Assembly: GCF_013391475.1 (NCBI RefSeq)
Contig: NZ_JACBAZ010000002.1
Span: 62,001 to 126,000, forward strand
DNA from: Oceaniferula marina
GTDB taxonomy: Bacteria > Verrucomicrobiota > Verrucomicrobiia > Verrucomicrobiales > Akkermansiaceae
Length of the DNA: 64,000 bases
Direction of reading: 5' to 3'
Shown here: one piece after another, positions 18,475 through 28,400 of the stretch
Position numbering within the stretch: position 1 is the stretch's first letter
Layout: each line of letters opens with the position of its first letter
Translations under genes and position numbers: made by a program
Notes under the pieces: generated by a model
Seen by the model: only the letters and a program-made list of their open reading frames with translations
Databases searched by the model: none
Told to the model about the DNA's origin: nothing

Positions 18475-21129
18475 ATGAAATTATCATACAATCGATTACG
18501 GGTTCACTTATTCAAAACCGCATCCTTAGCTGTGATGCTACACCTACCTTTATGTGCAAACGCCGCCCCTGCAGACAAAGCGCTGGGCTTGCACTCGGAT
18601 GGTGGAGCCTGGAAATTTTATCCAGCCAAAGCGGCTGTGGATGGGCGCACCAATGTCCTCTTGATCGGAGACTCCATTATGAACGGGTACCGCGCCAAGG
18701 TGATTCAATCTCTGAAACAGACAGCCAATGTGGATTGTTGGTTAACTCCCCTGCATTTGAAAAGCCCCGAGCTGCTTCCTGATTTGAAAAAAGTCAGTGC
18801 TTATCGAGGCTACGATGTGATTCATTTTAACATCGGATTACATGGATGGCCCAAAGGGCGTATCCTGAATAAGAATTATCCTGATTTACTGAGGACTTAT
18901 GTCCGAACCTTGAAACAGCAAGCGCCAAAGGCACAGTTGATTTGGGCGAGCACCACTCCGGTTCATGCCCGGAACACGACCCAGCTACACGAGGAAATTA
19001 ACCCGACGATTGTGACCCGCAATCAGTTGGCACTCAAGGTGATGAAAGAAGAGGGGGTTGCCGTGAATGATTTATATGGCAGTACCGTGCAGAAGCTTCA
19101 ATGGGTGCGCGGAGATCGGTTTCATTGGAAGAGGCCAGCCTATGATTTGATGGCCAAGCAGATTGTACAAACCATCGAATCGACACTCAAGCAACAGCCT
19201 GGCAATGCCGCAGAGGATCCAACAGCGCACACGCTTCATTCTCCTGGCCAAAAGGCCGTGGTTAATCTTCAGTTAGACTCCGGTGTGCCTCACTGGGTGG
19301 TTAAGCTCAACGAGAAGACCATTCTCAAGCCCTCGCCCTTGGGTTTGGTTCTGAAAGATAAAGATTTTGCAGCGTTTCGCTCCGTTGATTTTGTGACAAG
19401 TGAAGTCAACAATACGTGGAAGCCAGTTTGGGGGAAAGCTTCCAGCGTGCAGAATCACTACAAGCAAGCGATCTGGACCCTCGAGGAAAACGGCCCGAAG
19501 AAAAGGCGCCTGCAGATTGTGCTGAGGGCTTATGACAATGGCGTTGCTGTTCGCTATCGCCTGCCGGGCAGTGGACAAGCTCAGGTTCTCGGCGACCGTT
19601 GCCAATTTCAGTTTGGTGGCGATTTTACCTGCTGGAGTGCCAATGGTGAACGCGCCAACCATGGCCCTGTTCCGCTGAGTCAATGGAAGGGCTCCCAGCT
19701 TCCCCTGACAGTTAAAGTGGCAGATGATTGTTACGCTTCGATTTTAGAAGCTCAGATTGATCAGTATGCGCCCATCAGCATGAAACGTCTGAGCCCTACC
19801 TCGTTCCAATCCCAGATGGGAGCATCATCCGTGACTCTTCCCTCGGATAGTTCCTGGCGGGTTGTTCTTCTGGGTGAGTCACCGGGCGAACTATTGGTTA
19901 ATCACACGATGGTTAATCTCAACCCGGTATGCAAGATCGAGGACCCCTCCTGGATCAAGCCGGGAATCTCGATGTGGGACTGGCGTGCCTGGGGAGCCAA
20001 AACCGAGGACGGATTCACCTATAATCTGGGGATGGAGTCCTGGAAGCGCCACATTGATTTTGCTGCCAAACATCAGCTCGCCTACCTCTTGCTCGATGCC
20101 GGGTGGTATGGACTGGAATTTGATCCCAAGGAGGATCCCACAACGAGCCGGGATCATTTGATCATTCAGCCGCACCCCTTCAAACCGCATTTGGTGCGTA
20201 AACCCGCGCCCAAAGACTGGAAGCATCCAGTCGATGTGCCGGCATTGATCAAATATGCCAAAAGTAAAAATGTCGGTATCATCCTCTACCTGAACGATGC
20301 GGCGCAGAAAAATCATGATTTGGACAAAACCTTGGCAACCTATCAGCAATGGGGAGCCGCAGGAATCAAGTACGGATTCATGCGTGCAAAGCCACAGGCA
20401 AAGGTTTTGAAAACCAGAAAAATCGTCGAACTCTGCGCCAAGCATCAGTTGCTTTGTGACTTCCACGATGGACCGATCGCACCCTCCGGCGATCGTCGAA
20501 CCTATCCGAACTACATCACCCGCGAATTTTGTCATTCGCAATCGGATGCCATGCGGACCTTTTCACCGCAGACGTTTTGCACGACGGTTTTTACCAACAT
20601 GTTAGCCGGACCGCTCGACATGTGCAACGGGCTCTACAGCATCGACAACGCCAAGCAGGTCCGCCCCAAGATTTTTGCTGAACTGTATTCGACGGTCACG
20701 GCTGAAACAGCACGGGTGCTGATTACTTATTCTGCTGTTAGTTTGCTGCCTGATATCCCAGAGGCATACGAAGCCAAAGCCGACCTGTTTGAGTTCATCG
20801 CCAAGCTTCCGATGAACTGGGATGAAACCAGAATCCTTCATGGTGAGATCGGCCGTTTGATTACGACGGCCCGACGTTCCGGCGACGATTGGTTCATCGC
20901 CACCTGCTGCGATGAAAAAGGAGCCACGCTGCCGATTCAACTGGATTTTCTCAAGGATGGCGTCAGCTACGATGCCACCCTCTACGAAGATGGTGACGAC
21001 GCTCATTACAAAACCAACCGTGAGGCATACAAAGTCCGCAAAAGAACAGTAAAAAAAGGCGATGTCATCCAAGCCAAACTGGCACCAGGTGGCGGCCACT
21101 GCATCCGCCTGACGCCTGCGAATCGCTGA
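18475..21129 (+). CDS. SGNH-hydrolase / GH97 two-domain exported enzyme
   Basis: 884 residues with a signal peptide (LAVMLHLPLCANAAP). Residues 55-240 form an SGNH/GDSL-type hydrolase: LLIGDSIM with Ser67, FNIGLHGW near 118 (block III position) and DRFHW with D214/H217. Residues 255-884 are GH97: PGISMWDWRAWG at about 497, LAYLLLDAGWYG at 535, GIILYLNDA at 601, GIKYGFM at 630, CDFHDGP at 661, PNYITREF at 678. At the place where retaining GH97 alpha-galactosidases carry an Asp nucleophile this protein has Gly634, which suggests the inverting branch or altered activity (inference from remembered family papers). The fusion would let one protein remove an acyl group and an alpha-linked sugar. Confidence 0.85.
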   Translation: MKLSYNRLRVHLFKTASLAVMLHLPLCANAAPADKALGLHSDGGAWKFYPAKAAVDGRTNVLLIGDSIMNGYRAKVIQSLKQTANVDCWLTPLHLKSPELLPDLKKVSAYRGYDVIHFNIGLHGWPKGRILNKNYPDLLRTYVRTLKQQAPKAQLIWASTTPVHARNTTQLHEEINPTIVTRNQLALKVMKEEGVAVNDLYGSTVQKLQWVRGDRFHWKRPAYDLMAKQIVQTIESTLKQQPGNAAEDPTAHTLHSPGQKAVVNLQLDSGVPHWVVKLNEKTILKPSPLGLVLKDKDFAAFRSVDFVTSEVNNTWKPVWGKASSVQNHYKQAIWTLEENGPKKRRLQIVLRAYDNGVAVRYRLPGSGQAQVLGDRCQFQFGGDFTCWSANGERANHGPVPLSQWKGSQLPLTVKVADDCYASILEAQIDQYAPISMKRLSPTSFQSQMGASSVTLPSDSSWRVVLLGESPGELLVNHTMVNLNPVCKIEDPSWIKPGISMWDWRAWGAKTEDGFTYNLGMESWKRHIDFAAKHQLAYLLLDAGWYGLEFDPKEDPTTSRDHLIIQPHPFKPHLVRKPAPKDWKHPVDVPALIKYAKSKNVGIILYLNDAAQKNHDLDKTLATYQQWGAAGIKYGFMRAKPQAKVLKTRKIVELCAKHQLLCDFHDGPIAPSGDRRTYPNYITREFCHSQSDAMRTFSPQTFCTTVFTNMLAGPLDMCNGLYSIDNAKQVRPKIFAELYSTVTAETARVLITYSAVSLLPDIPEAYEAKADLFEFIAKLPMNWDETRILHGEIGRLITTARRSGDDWFIATCCDEKGATLPIQLDFLKDGVSYDATLYEDGDDAHYKTNREAYKVRKRTVKKGDVIQAKLAPGGGHCIRLTPANR

Positions 21130-21183
21130 TAAAAACATCACGCGACAAGGTGAATGAATAAATATGGCCATGCTTTGCGTAGA

Positions 21184-21262
21184 GTGTCCTCATTTATGAG
21201 GCAACGGGAGCTATTCCAGTCATTCCAGCTTCTTGCTTCGGTGTCCGCTTTAATGAGGCAAC
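21184..21262. repeat. Two imperfect 22-bp direct repeats
   Basis: GTGTCCTCATTTATGAGGCA (21184) and GTGTCCGCTTTAATGAGGCA (21241) begin 57 bp apart; over the full 22 bp they differ at three positions. They lie between the GH97 stop and the lipoprotein gene. The first copy also contains the small palindrome CCTCAT-TT-ATGAGG. Function unknown; a pair of regulator sites for the lipoprotein gene is possible. Confidence 0.45.
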
Positions 21263-21350
21263 ACGCACGGTGGTAGTTTTAAAATCCATGCTGGTGAATT
21301 GGATGCAGTTGAATTAGGTTGGGAGTGTCCCCCCAAATTTTATCGTGCTC

Positions 21351-21971
21351 ATGACTGGTCTCCATTTTTTACCCGGGCGCTTGTTCGCCTGTTTGGTGCT
21401 TGTGTCTGGCCTTTCTTCGTGTGGTCATATTTACACTAAAAGCCATTCCTATTCTGGTGGTGGGGTAGTGACGGTGAATGGAGCGCGTATTACGAGCGCG
21501 GTGAAGCCGATGGGGGGTGAAGGTGGCTTTTCGATGTCGGCGATGGTGTATATGGCGGGCTCGGCGACCCTCGACGGACCGTTTATCTGGAGAATTGAAG
21601 CTGAGGGCGAGCAAGGGCTGCACGAATCGATGACGGTACACCGAGTAAAAGTTACAACATCGACAACCAAACGTAGCGAGTGGTTTCCGAGTAGGCATTT
21701 AGGGGTGGTTGAGCCCTTCAAGCCATTTAAAAAAGAGCCAGGTAAAGCTTATGCTGTATTTCAAATTCCCGGAAAGTTGAAGGTTTTTCCGGAGACGGAT
21801 GGCGCTATCACTGTGCTCGCGGACCTCTCAGTGAAAAGCACTAAGGGGACTCGGCGCAAGGTGGTCCAATTTCAATTACAGCCGGGAACGACCTCTGATC
21901 TTGAGTTCATCAATCTCCCGGCAGAAATCATCGAGGATCTGGAAAACGATCCGAGAGAATGGAAATGGTGA
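21351..21971 (+). CDS. Hypothetical lipoprotein
   Basis: 206 residues from ATG 21351; a GTG two codons upstream is an alternative. The N terminus (GRLFACLVLVSGLSSC) is a lipoprotein signal with lipobox LSSC at about 26-29. The mature part has a short Gly-rich stretch (SYSGGGVVTV) and is otherwise predicted beta-rich with no family I recognise. It would be membrane-anchored in the periplasm. It is the last chromosomal gene before the integrated element, 69 bp from the left attachment repeat. Confidence 0.75.
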   Translation: MTGLHFLPGRLFACLVLVSGLSSCGHIYTKSHSYSGGGVVTVNGARITSAVKPMGGEGGFSMSAMVYMAGSATLDGPFIWRIEAEGEQGLHESMTVHRVKVTTSTTKRSEWFPSRHLGVVEPFKPFKKEPGKAYAVFQIPGKLKVFPETDGAITVLADLSVKSTKGTRRKVVQFQLQPGTTSDLEFINLPAEIIEDLENDPREWKW

Positions 21972-22040
21972 TTTGCTCCTACGGTGTTTTTTCTATGGCT
22001 ATATCATTTGGTGGCATCAAAACACGCCTCAAAAGAAAAT

Positions 22041-22082
22041 ACCCCCGACAGGAATCGAACCTGTATCTAAGGTTTAGGAAAC
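22041..22082 (-). repeat. Left attachment repeat: fragment of tRNA-Arg 3' half
   Basis: 42 bp from ACCCCCG to GAAAC match the complete tRNA-Arg(CCT) at 53190-53231 with only two differences. They cover the anticodon loop, anticodon 3' stem, T arm and acceptor 3' strand. The two differences are opposite each other in the T stem and preserve pairing. Identity stops at the anticodon stem, so the crossover was probably in the anticodon-loop region. The fragment has no tRNA 5' half and cannot be functional. Confidence 0.88.
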
Positions 22083-22121
22083 TATAGTTTTTCTATATTT
22101 TGCAAGGATTACAGCTTTACT

Positions 22122-22143
22122 GTCTCACTTTAGTCTCACTTTT
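22122..22143 (+). repeat. Candidate integrase arm-type sites (two adjacent copies)
   Basis: GTCTCACTTTA (22122-22132) is followed directly by GTCTCACTTTT (22133-22143), 40 bp inside the left attachment repeat and 39 bp before the integrase start. One further GTCTCACTTTA is at 53061-53071 near the right end. Short direct repeats near both ends of an element are typical arm sites of tyrosine recombinases; binding here is inference. Confidence 0.5.
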
Positions 22144-22181
22144 TCGTTGCGGTTCGCCTGTATTTTGCTCTATTTGCAAGC

Positions 22182-23342
22182 ATGAATAATAAGGTGTCCG
22201 TCCTGAAGAGCAGGAAGAAAAACTTCCCGTGGTACGTCTCCTACCCGGACGGTGGTAAACGAAAGAAGAAATACTTCAAGAAGAAGGAGCGCAAGGGTGG
22301 TGCCGACGAGTGGGCCAAGAAGAAGCGCAATGAGTTGAAGGACATGGGCAGCCGTCATGCCTCGATCACTGAAACGGAACTCCAGGCGGTCATCAACTTC
22401 CGGGAAGCCATCTCAGAGCTTCCTGAGCACGCGCAGGAGGTCACCCTGGTTGATGCCGTGGCCAGTTTCGTAGAGGGATTAAAAAACCGACACAAGTCCA
22501 TCACCTGCCAAGAAGTCACCGATAGCCTGAAAAACAAGCTCCTCACCGAAGGAAAGAGCAAGGGCCACCGCGACACGCTGGGGTACCGTCTGAAACGCTT
22601 CAATGCCTCATACGGAGACTGGCTGGCATGCGACATCACTACGGAGATCATTGATGACTTTCTGACCAATCTCGAAATGGCACAGCAGACCCAGCTTCAC
22701 TACCGCAGGGCAATAGGACAGATGTTCAATCATGCCATCATCTTGAAAGCGGCAACCTCCAACCCCGTTACCCATGCCCTCAGGCCCAAGGTAAATGCCA
22801 TAGAGACTGGGATCCTCAAACCACAGGAGGTCGCCAGTTTACTTTCTCACGCAGACGACGATACACTTCCTGGACTGGCAATTTCATTCTTCGCCGGAAT
22901 TCGCAGAGCTGAGATCGAGCGGCTTGACTGGTCCGAGATCGACCTGGATGAAAGGCTAATCGAAATCAAGGCCGCGAAGGCAAAGACAGCACAACGCAGG
23001 CACGTTCCCATCGGGGACAATCTTGCCTCCTGGCTGATACCTTACAAAAAGCACAAAGGCCCCGTCATCAAGAGCCATGCAATCTGGCGCAAGGGTCAGC
23101 AGCAGGCTAGAGAAGATGCCAAGTTGGAAAGCTGGCCCCATAATGCGGGTCGGCATTCGTTCGCAAGTTACCACCTTGCGCATCACAATGATCCAGGGAA
23201 GCTCGCCATGGCACTGGGACACCCCGACCCCCGACTCCTGTATAAACACTACCACAAGCTGGTCACCCCCAAGACTGCGGCCCTCTACTGGAGCATCACC
23301 CCGGAAGAAGCCAAGAACATCATCAAACTCAAAACCGCATGA
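22182..23342 (+). CDS. Tyrosine recombinase (site-specific integrase)
   Basis: 386 residues. Residues 1-60 are very basic and resemble an arm-binding domain; 90-190 is a SAM-like core-binding domain; 210-365 is catalytic. Catalytic residues visible: R241 (FFAGIRRAE), a beta-hairpin Lys near 267, R324 in HNAGRHSF (the first His position is probably Asn321), H347 in LGHPDP and the nucleophile Y357 in YKHYHKL. The gene lies 100 bp inside the left attachment repeat, reading into the element, the usual place for an integrase. It should catalyse integration into, and excision from, tRNA-Arg(CCT). Phage versus ICE origin cannot be decided from this gene alone. Confidence 0.95.
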   Translation: MNNKVSVLKSRKKNFPWYVSYPDGGKRKKKYFKKKERKGGADEWAKKKRNELKDMGSRHASITETELQAVINFREAISELPEHAQEVTLVDAVASFVEGLKNRHKSITCQEVTDSLKNKLLTEGKSKGHRDTLGYRLKRFNASYGDWLACDITTEIIDDFLTNLEMAQQTQLHYRRAIGQMFNHAIILKAATSNPVTHALRPKVNAIETGILKPQEVASLLSHADDDTLPGLAISFFAGIRRAEIERLDWSEIDLDERLIEIKAAKAKTAQRRHVPIGDNLASWLIPYKKHKGPVIKSHAIWRKGQQQAREDAKLESWPHNAGRHSFASYHLAHHNDPGKLAMALGHPDPRLLYKHYHKLVTPKTAALYWSITPEEAKNIIKLKTA

Positions 23343-23483
23343 ACCTCATTGCTCCTGTTTTCCAAGCCAGGAGGTGTTTGCGAAGAGAAAAATCCCCTTG
23401 GAGGATTCAAGTTTTGTGGATAAATTGAACGCATGGCAATCAAATGCCCTGGTACACCAAGGGAGCCTGCCAAGGAACTCATC

Positions 23484-23639
23484 ATGAAAGATGAATTGGC
23501 AAAGCGACTGAAGGTGTGCACGCGTAAGGTTGAACTAATGGTGAACGCCGGAGAAATTCCGGCAATAAAAATTGGTACAGCCGTGCGGTTCAATTGGGAG
23601 AAAGTGCTTGAAGCACTGGAAGCCAATCAGGCCGCATAA
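23484..23639 (+). CDS. Small excisionase/AlpA-like HTH protein
   Basis: 51 residues from ATG 23484: MKDELAKRLKVCTRKVEL followed by VNAGEIPAIKIGTAVRFNW, the MerR-like winged helix layout of excisionase/AlpA proteins. I chose 23484 because AAGGA lies 7 bp upstream; the longer frame from 23433 adds 17 residues without a good ribosome-binding site. It sits 141 bp downstream of the integrase and is followed by a strong terminator, so the two may form a short integration/excision unit. It likely acts as a recombination directionality factor or a regulator. Confidence 0.78.
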   Translation: MKDELAKRLKVCTRKVELMVNAGEIPAIKIGTAVRFNWEKVLEALEANQAA

Positions 23640-23715
23640 GGTAACCCGACAGTTACCGCCGCGAGATAATATGATTGTGTAAACGTCATAGAGTACATGG
23701 CCTCAATCTTACACG

Positions 23716-23755
23716 GCCCCCGGGTGTTCCTTCCCGGGGGCTCTTGTAATTTTTA
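23716..23755 (+). terminator. Rho-independent terminator after the excisionase gene
   Basis: GCCCCCGGG (23716-23724) pairs perfectly with CCCGGGGGC (23733-23741) across an 8-nt loop, followed by a T-rich tail. It would stop the integrase/excisionase transcript and separates it from the convergent defence block. The rest of the 334-bp gap 23640-23973 shows no gene. Confidence 0.85.
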
Positions 23756-23973
23756 AACACCTCTATTAACAATCATCTGTGTATTCAAACTGGCGATGGT
23801 CAGATATCATTTCCAAATTGACGTGCGGCGACAATACTCTCCGTGTCGAGGTTCGCCAACATTATCATTCCCAGCCCTTGATCGACACACGACCAACCAA
23901 ACACACCAAGCTGCTCCATCAGTGATTTCTTAATGGGCTAATACTAAGACATCGTCATCAGATTATACATCAA

Positions 23974-25470
23974 CTACTTTCGGAGCTTCTTATGCGGCTT
24001 ACTCGGGAAAGATCTCATATGGTTCAATGCATACGAGCTGAAGTAGTCCATCACAGACTTCATATCCTCGAAATACACTCCAACAGGAATTGGCAACGGG
24101 CAATTCACGGATCCAAAACTATGACTTAATACAAGCCCTCCAACTTCGCCAACTAAAATGATTTCCACATTAGGAGGCAAGCCTACGGATCTAAAGTATT
24201 TGACGGCATCAAAAGCCTCATAATTCTTTCGAGATTGGTATAGCTTTAAATCCGGCAACTTTACCCGTTGATCCTCTGAGTATCTATTTTCAGCTAGGCA
24301 TAAAGAGATCACTCTCTCAGATCCTGCTATCTCTTCCACTCCCTTTCTGAGGTCTGCTATAGCCATGAATAAGCTTTTACTCCTCCCCCAGGATGGGGTT
24401 TGTGGTCGAATCCACGTCACCTGCAGTGGGGTATCTTTAGTATACTCTCCAGCCCCAATCCCTCTATATATCAACCGGGATATAAGTTCGCGATTCCTAG
24501 ATAACTCCCCCGAACCAAAAATAACAGACGCCCCAGATTGGAGCTTGGGAGCGACCCCTTCAATAAAGTGCTTCATCAGACACGGCCAATTGAGCATTCC
24601 AGAATGAAGAGAGTCAGCCAAAAAGTCATCTCCAAACAAATGACGCAAGAGGGTCACATCATCACTTAGATCATGATCTGATGGTGGATTTATTTCTACC
24701 AAACCGATAAGCTGCTTACGCAACATCGCTCGCTCTTCAGTCTTTGGGTCAAGGTGATCAAAAGGAAGTACGGAAACTTCGGCCACACCACTCTGTTTAA
24801 CTTTCATGATAACGTCTGCTGCGAGCACAAGGTCTTCCTGAATTCGACAATAATCTACCTTATGCAAACTCAACTTGTCGGATCGATAATCCTCCAGATC
24901 ACCAGTAGTTTGAATAAAAGAAGGAAAGTGACGGCTAAACTGTTCCGCAACCTGTTGCTGGTAGTCAGGCCTTTTTTGCTCATGACCGGGCACACAGTCT
25001 GGTATCAGACGAGCATATTTAGATCCAAACTCCATGCGAGATCGATCGTCACGAGATAAAGGCAAACAACAATGATTCTCTACACAAAAAAATCCACTCT
25101 TGGCTTCAGCCTGGCTTATAGAGGGGATAGATTCATCATTTGATACGAACAGCTGCAGACCAGCATTGGTCAATCGCAAATTACCATTCTCTCTCATTAG
25201 CAGCTCCTGCCCGAGTAATGGAGCTAACACTATTCGCAATTCCTGATCACTGAAGTTTAAGAACCCGCACACGCTCCCCTCCCTTACTTCTCCCCCCATC
25301 GTTTTGATAAAACGCAAGACCATTTCCTGAACAACAGGAAAGTCAGTCTGCTTACGGATGGAGTAACCAATCTTAAACTTCATACACGGAACAAAAACCG
25401 TATGCACATTGGTTTCCTCTGCTGGAGTTGCACTATCCGTAAATGCCTCATATTTTAGGTATGTATCCAT
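23974..25470 (-). CDS. Unrecognised companion of the kinase-helicase protein (defence block)
   Basis: 498 residues, no signal peptide or membrane segment. I do not recognise the family. Residues 30-110 look like a winged-helix region (IRKQTDFPVVQEMVLRFI, then LRLTNAGLQLF). The C-terminal part has hydrophobic strands (VIFGSG near 317, VEIILVGEVGGLVLSHS near 448) in an alpha/beta pattern. A very degenerate phospholipase-D-like fold crossed my mind, but no HxK motif is present. Its ATG is 1 bp from the stop of the 1624-residue gene, so the two are almost certainly translated from one message and likely work together. It is the last gene of the minus-strand defence block, ending next to the integrase module. 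Confidence 0.8.
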   Translation of the reverse strand: MDTYLKYEAFTDSATPAEETNVHTVFVPCMKFKIGYSIRKQTDFPVVQEMVLRFIKTMGGEVREGSVCGFLNFSDQELRIVLAPLLGQELLMRENGNLRLTNAGLQLFVSNDESIPSISQAEAKSGFFCVENHCCLPLSRDDRSRMEFGSKYARLIPDCVPGHEQKRPDYQQQVAEQFSRHFPSFIQTTGDLEDYRSDKLSLHKVDYCRIQEDLVLAADVIMKVKQSGVAEVSVLPFDHLDPKTEERAMLRKQLIGLVEINPPSDHDLSDDVTLLRHLFGDDFLADSLHSGMLNWPCLMKHFIEGVAPKLQSGASVIFGSGELSRNRELISRLIYRGIGAGEYTKDTPLQVTWIRPQTPSWGRSKSLFMAIADLRKGVEEIAGSERVISLCLAENRYSEDQRVKLPDLKLYQSRKNYEAFDAVKYFRSVGLPPNVEIILVGEVGGLVLSHSFGSVNCPLPIPVGVYFEDMKSVMDYFSSYALNHMRSFPSKPHKKLRK

Positions 25471-25471
25471 A

Positions 25472-28400
25472 CTAGTGATCTCTCTTTATTAAATTAAACT
25501 CTTTACTACCCTTTAAAGCCTCACGCTCAATATACTGATTTACGCGTCCCAAAGGAGTATCTGGTAGCTGTGACCAAAACTGAAAGCTTCCCACGATTAT
25601 GAGCCTCTCTTGAGCCCGCGATAAGGAAACGTTAATCCTTTCCTCACTGTCCGTGTGACCTGTAATCTTCTTCCTGTTCGTGCGAGTCGGCGAAAAGATA
25701 ATTATAGGGTTCTCTTTCCCTTGGTAACTATCAACAGTATCCACTTTGCACAAATCTTGGAGCTCGCGAGAGAGCGAGGCTGCCCATATTTTTTCTTGTA
25801 TCTTCAATGCCTGCGCTTTGTAAGCGGTTATGATACCAATAGAGGCTTCTACTCCCTTCTTGACCTGTTCTTCAGCAAGGCCTTGCACCAGTTTCTTATC
25901 CTCATCAATCATCTGAAGGATTTGCATAATGACCTCGATCTCACTCAGGTTGAGATAGCTGGTATAGTCCCTTTTTTCTTCAGCCTCAGTAGGGTTCCCC
26001 GTATCAATCCATGTCACTTCGGATCTGATCTGCTCAGGCAATAACTCATAAGCCTCAGGGCTTCCTAAACGCCCATTGGACAATCCTCCTATCTCTGGAT
26101 AAAAACAATCAGACACAAGCCGATTGATCGGATCAACCATTCGATACTGAGTATCCAAGCTCTTAGCAATATCCCCCCCTATTGACGATCTGAACACCCG
26201 ATGAAAATCACTCTGTTTAACGGCTCTAGGATCACACCCTAAACTATGCACGACTTTATCGATTAACAATCTATCGAAATGAGGAGGCAGCTGCTTATGA
26301 TCTCCCACTAATATCACTTGGTGACCAACCTGCATAGCGACTGACAATTCACTAGGGCCGCAGCGAGCAGCCTCATCGATTATCACCCAGTCAAAATCTT
26401 TCTTTTCGACACCTAGGTTCCAGCGACCTATACCTACACAAGTGCCTGTAACAATCTGACTTGTATCAACCAAAAAGCTATCAAAGCCACTTACCGGTGA
26501 TTCTAGAATCTTAACCCAATCCAGTGCCAGCTCAATGACATTACCTAAGGTCCGCACTGCTGACATATTAGATACACTATACCTTTCCATTAATAGAACC
26601 TCCAATGTATCATATGATCCAAATGGATCAGCCTCATCTAGGTAAAGGTCACCAGCATGCTGTTCACAAATCTCAATTATCCTCTTCTTCAATCGGTTTC
26701 TTACCTTCTCGCTATCATCCCGGTTTGACAGCTCAGACTTAGACAATCGCTGTAGCTCATCAAATAAGGGCAAGAGTCTGGCTCTCACAATTGTAAACTC
26801 CTCAACAAAGGGTTCAGGCAATCCTAACTCTACTCCAACTGGGGCTACACGCTCTACCAAGCGCTCTCTGAAAAAGTTTCTATAGGTCGCTTGTAATGTA
26901 TCTGAGTGATAGGATATTAAATCGTCACTCAGTGAACTTCTTCTACCAACACGAACCAAAGAAGGTTCCTGACCTTCCGAACCGAAGAGTCGCACAATCT
27001 GATCTGTTGCATTATTAACAGCCTCATGCGACTGACTAACGACTAATATTTTCGAGGATGGCTTTTGAGTTGCGATATAATGCACAGCAGCTGCGATAAC
27101 TCTCGTCTTACCTGTTCCTGGAGGTCCCTGTATCAGGCTTAATGGACATTGTGTCAGTGAGTTGACCAACGCTTGCTGCTGAGGCTCATTGAGGCCATAG
27201 CTTGCAGGTAGCACTAGATCTTGGTCAAACTCATCAGAATGACTGATCGACCCCTTATCCCCTGAGAATGTATCAATCAGTGCATGAGCCGTGGACCTAC
27301 GTTGAAGAATTCTCTCTGCCGCTTTTCTTCTACGTTCATATGACATCCTCGCCCTCTTATCCTGCAAACGTATAATGCTTCCGTTCTTTGGTGGAAAGAA
27401 TGACGGATTATTATTATTAAACACTAACTTACCCACTTCCGCATCGCCAACTTCTGACTTATGTATGTTCATCTTACCTATGAATCTCCATCCATTTGAG
27501 GTCTTGGTTTCCAATGTTACATCAAGCCAGTCATTGGTAATAACACCATCAAAATTCTGAGATACGATTAACTGGTATTCCCCAGGGCGCTGATACAATG
27601 AATTGATATCTTCCACCTTCACTGTCGGAATTATTTCCTCTTCAGCATTCAGAATAGCTTCCCACAGTCTAGGAACATCAACAACAGGTTCAACATCGCT
27701 CCCATTCATAGCCCCCCTGTCTGGGCGATTAACAAACTCAATAGGTTCTATCTTCTCAGTCTTGTCTCGAGGCGAATCAAAGGATTGATTCAGGTCAATA
27801 CCTTCGTGCAATCCCTTTAAGCCAGACAAATTCATACAGTCCCCCTTCATTAAATGAACCCGCCCCTTATACTTGTGCTTGTTATGCCTCATTGCTGTAG
27901 CAAAACGCCCAGCTGAAGAGTCCTTCAACCAACAATTTTCCACGGCACCTGAATCTCGGTCTACTGCGATATCCAGCCTCATCGTTTGAGTATAAATCGA
28001 GATTCTGCATTTCGTAGGGTCTTTCCTATCATCTTGTAACTGAATAGGCATTCCTCGCTCATCCCCGGCAAAAACCACGTTATCCGTAATGAACCGCGAG
28101 TGCGCTATCAAGATATGAACTTTCCCATCCTCTTCTGTCTGAGGCAGCCGCATCAGCTCTGCAATAGCTGTAAGGGTTCCCTCAAAATCCGGGTTTGCAA
28201 CACCAGGACTATATAAAGGATCTATGCAATCTCCTAAGCGCTCTATAAAACCTTCATCAATATGCTGATACTCACGCTCCAACACATTGACGATAGTCTG
28301 CTTTAAAGCATATCCATCACGAGCTGGGGTTGCAACCTCATCCCCCTCATCAGGAGTGTATGCAGGACTCAGTCTCTCTGAACCCACTGGTGAGTAATCC

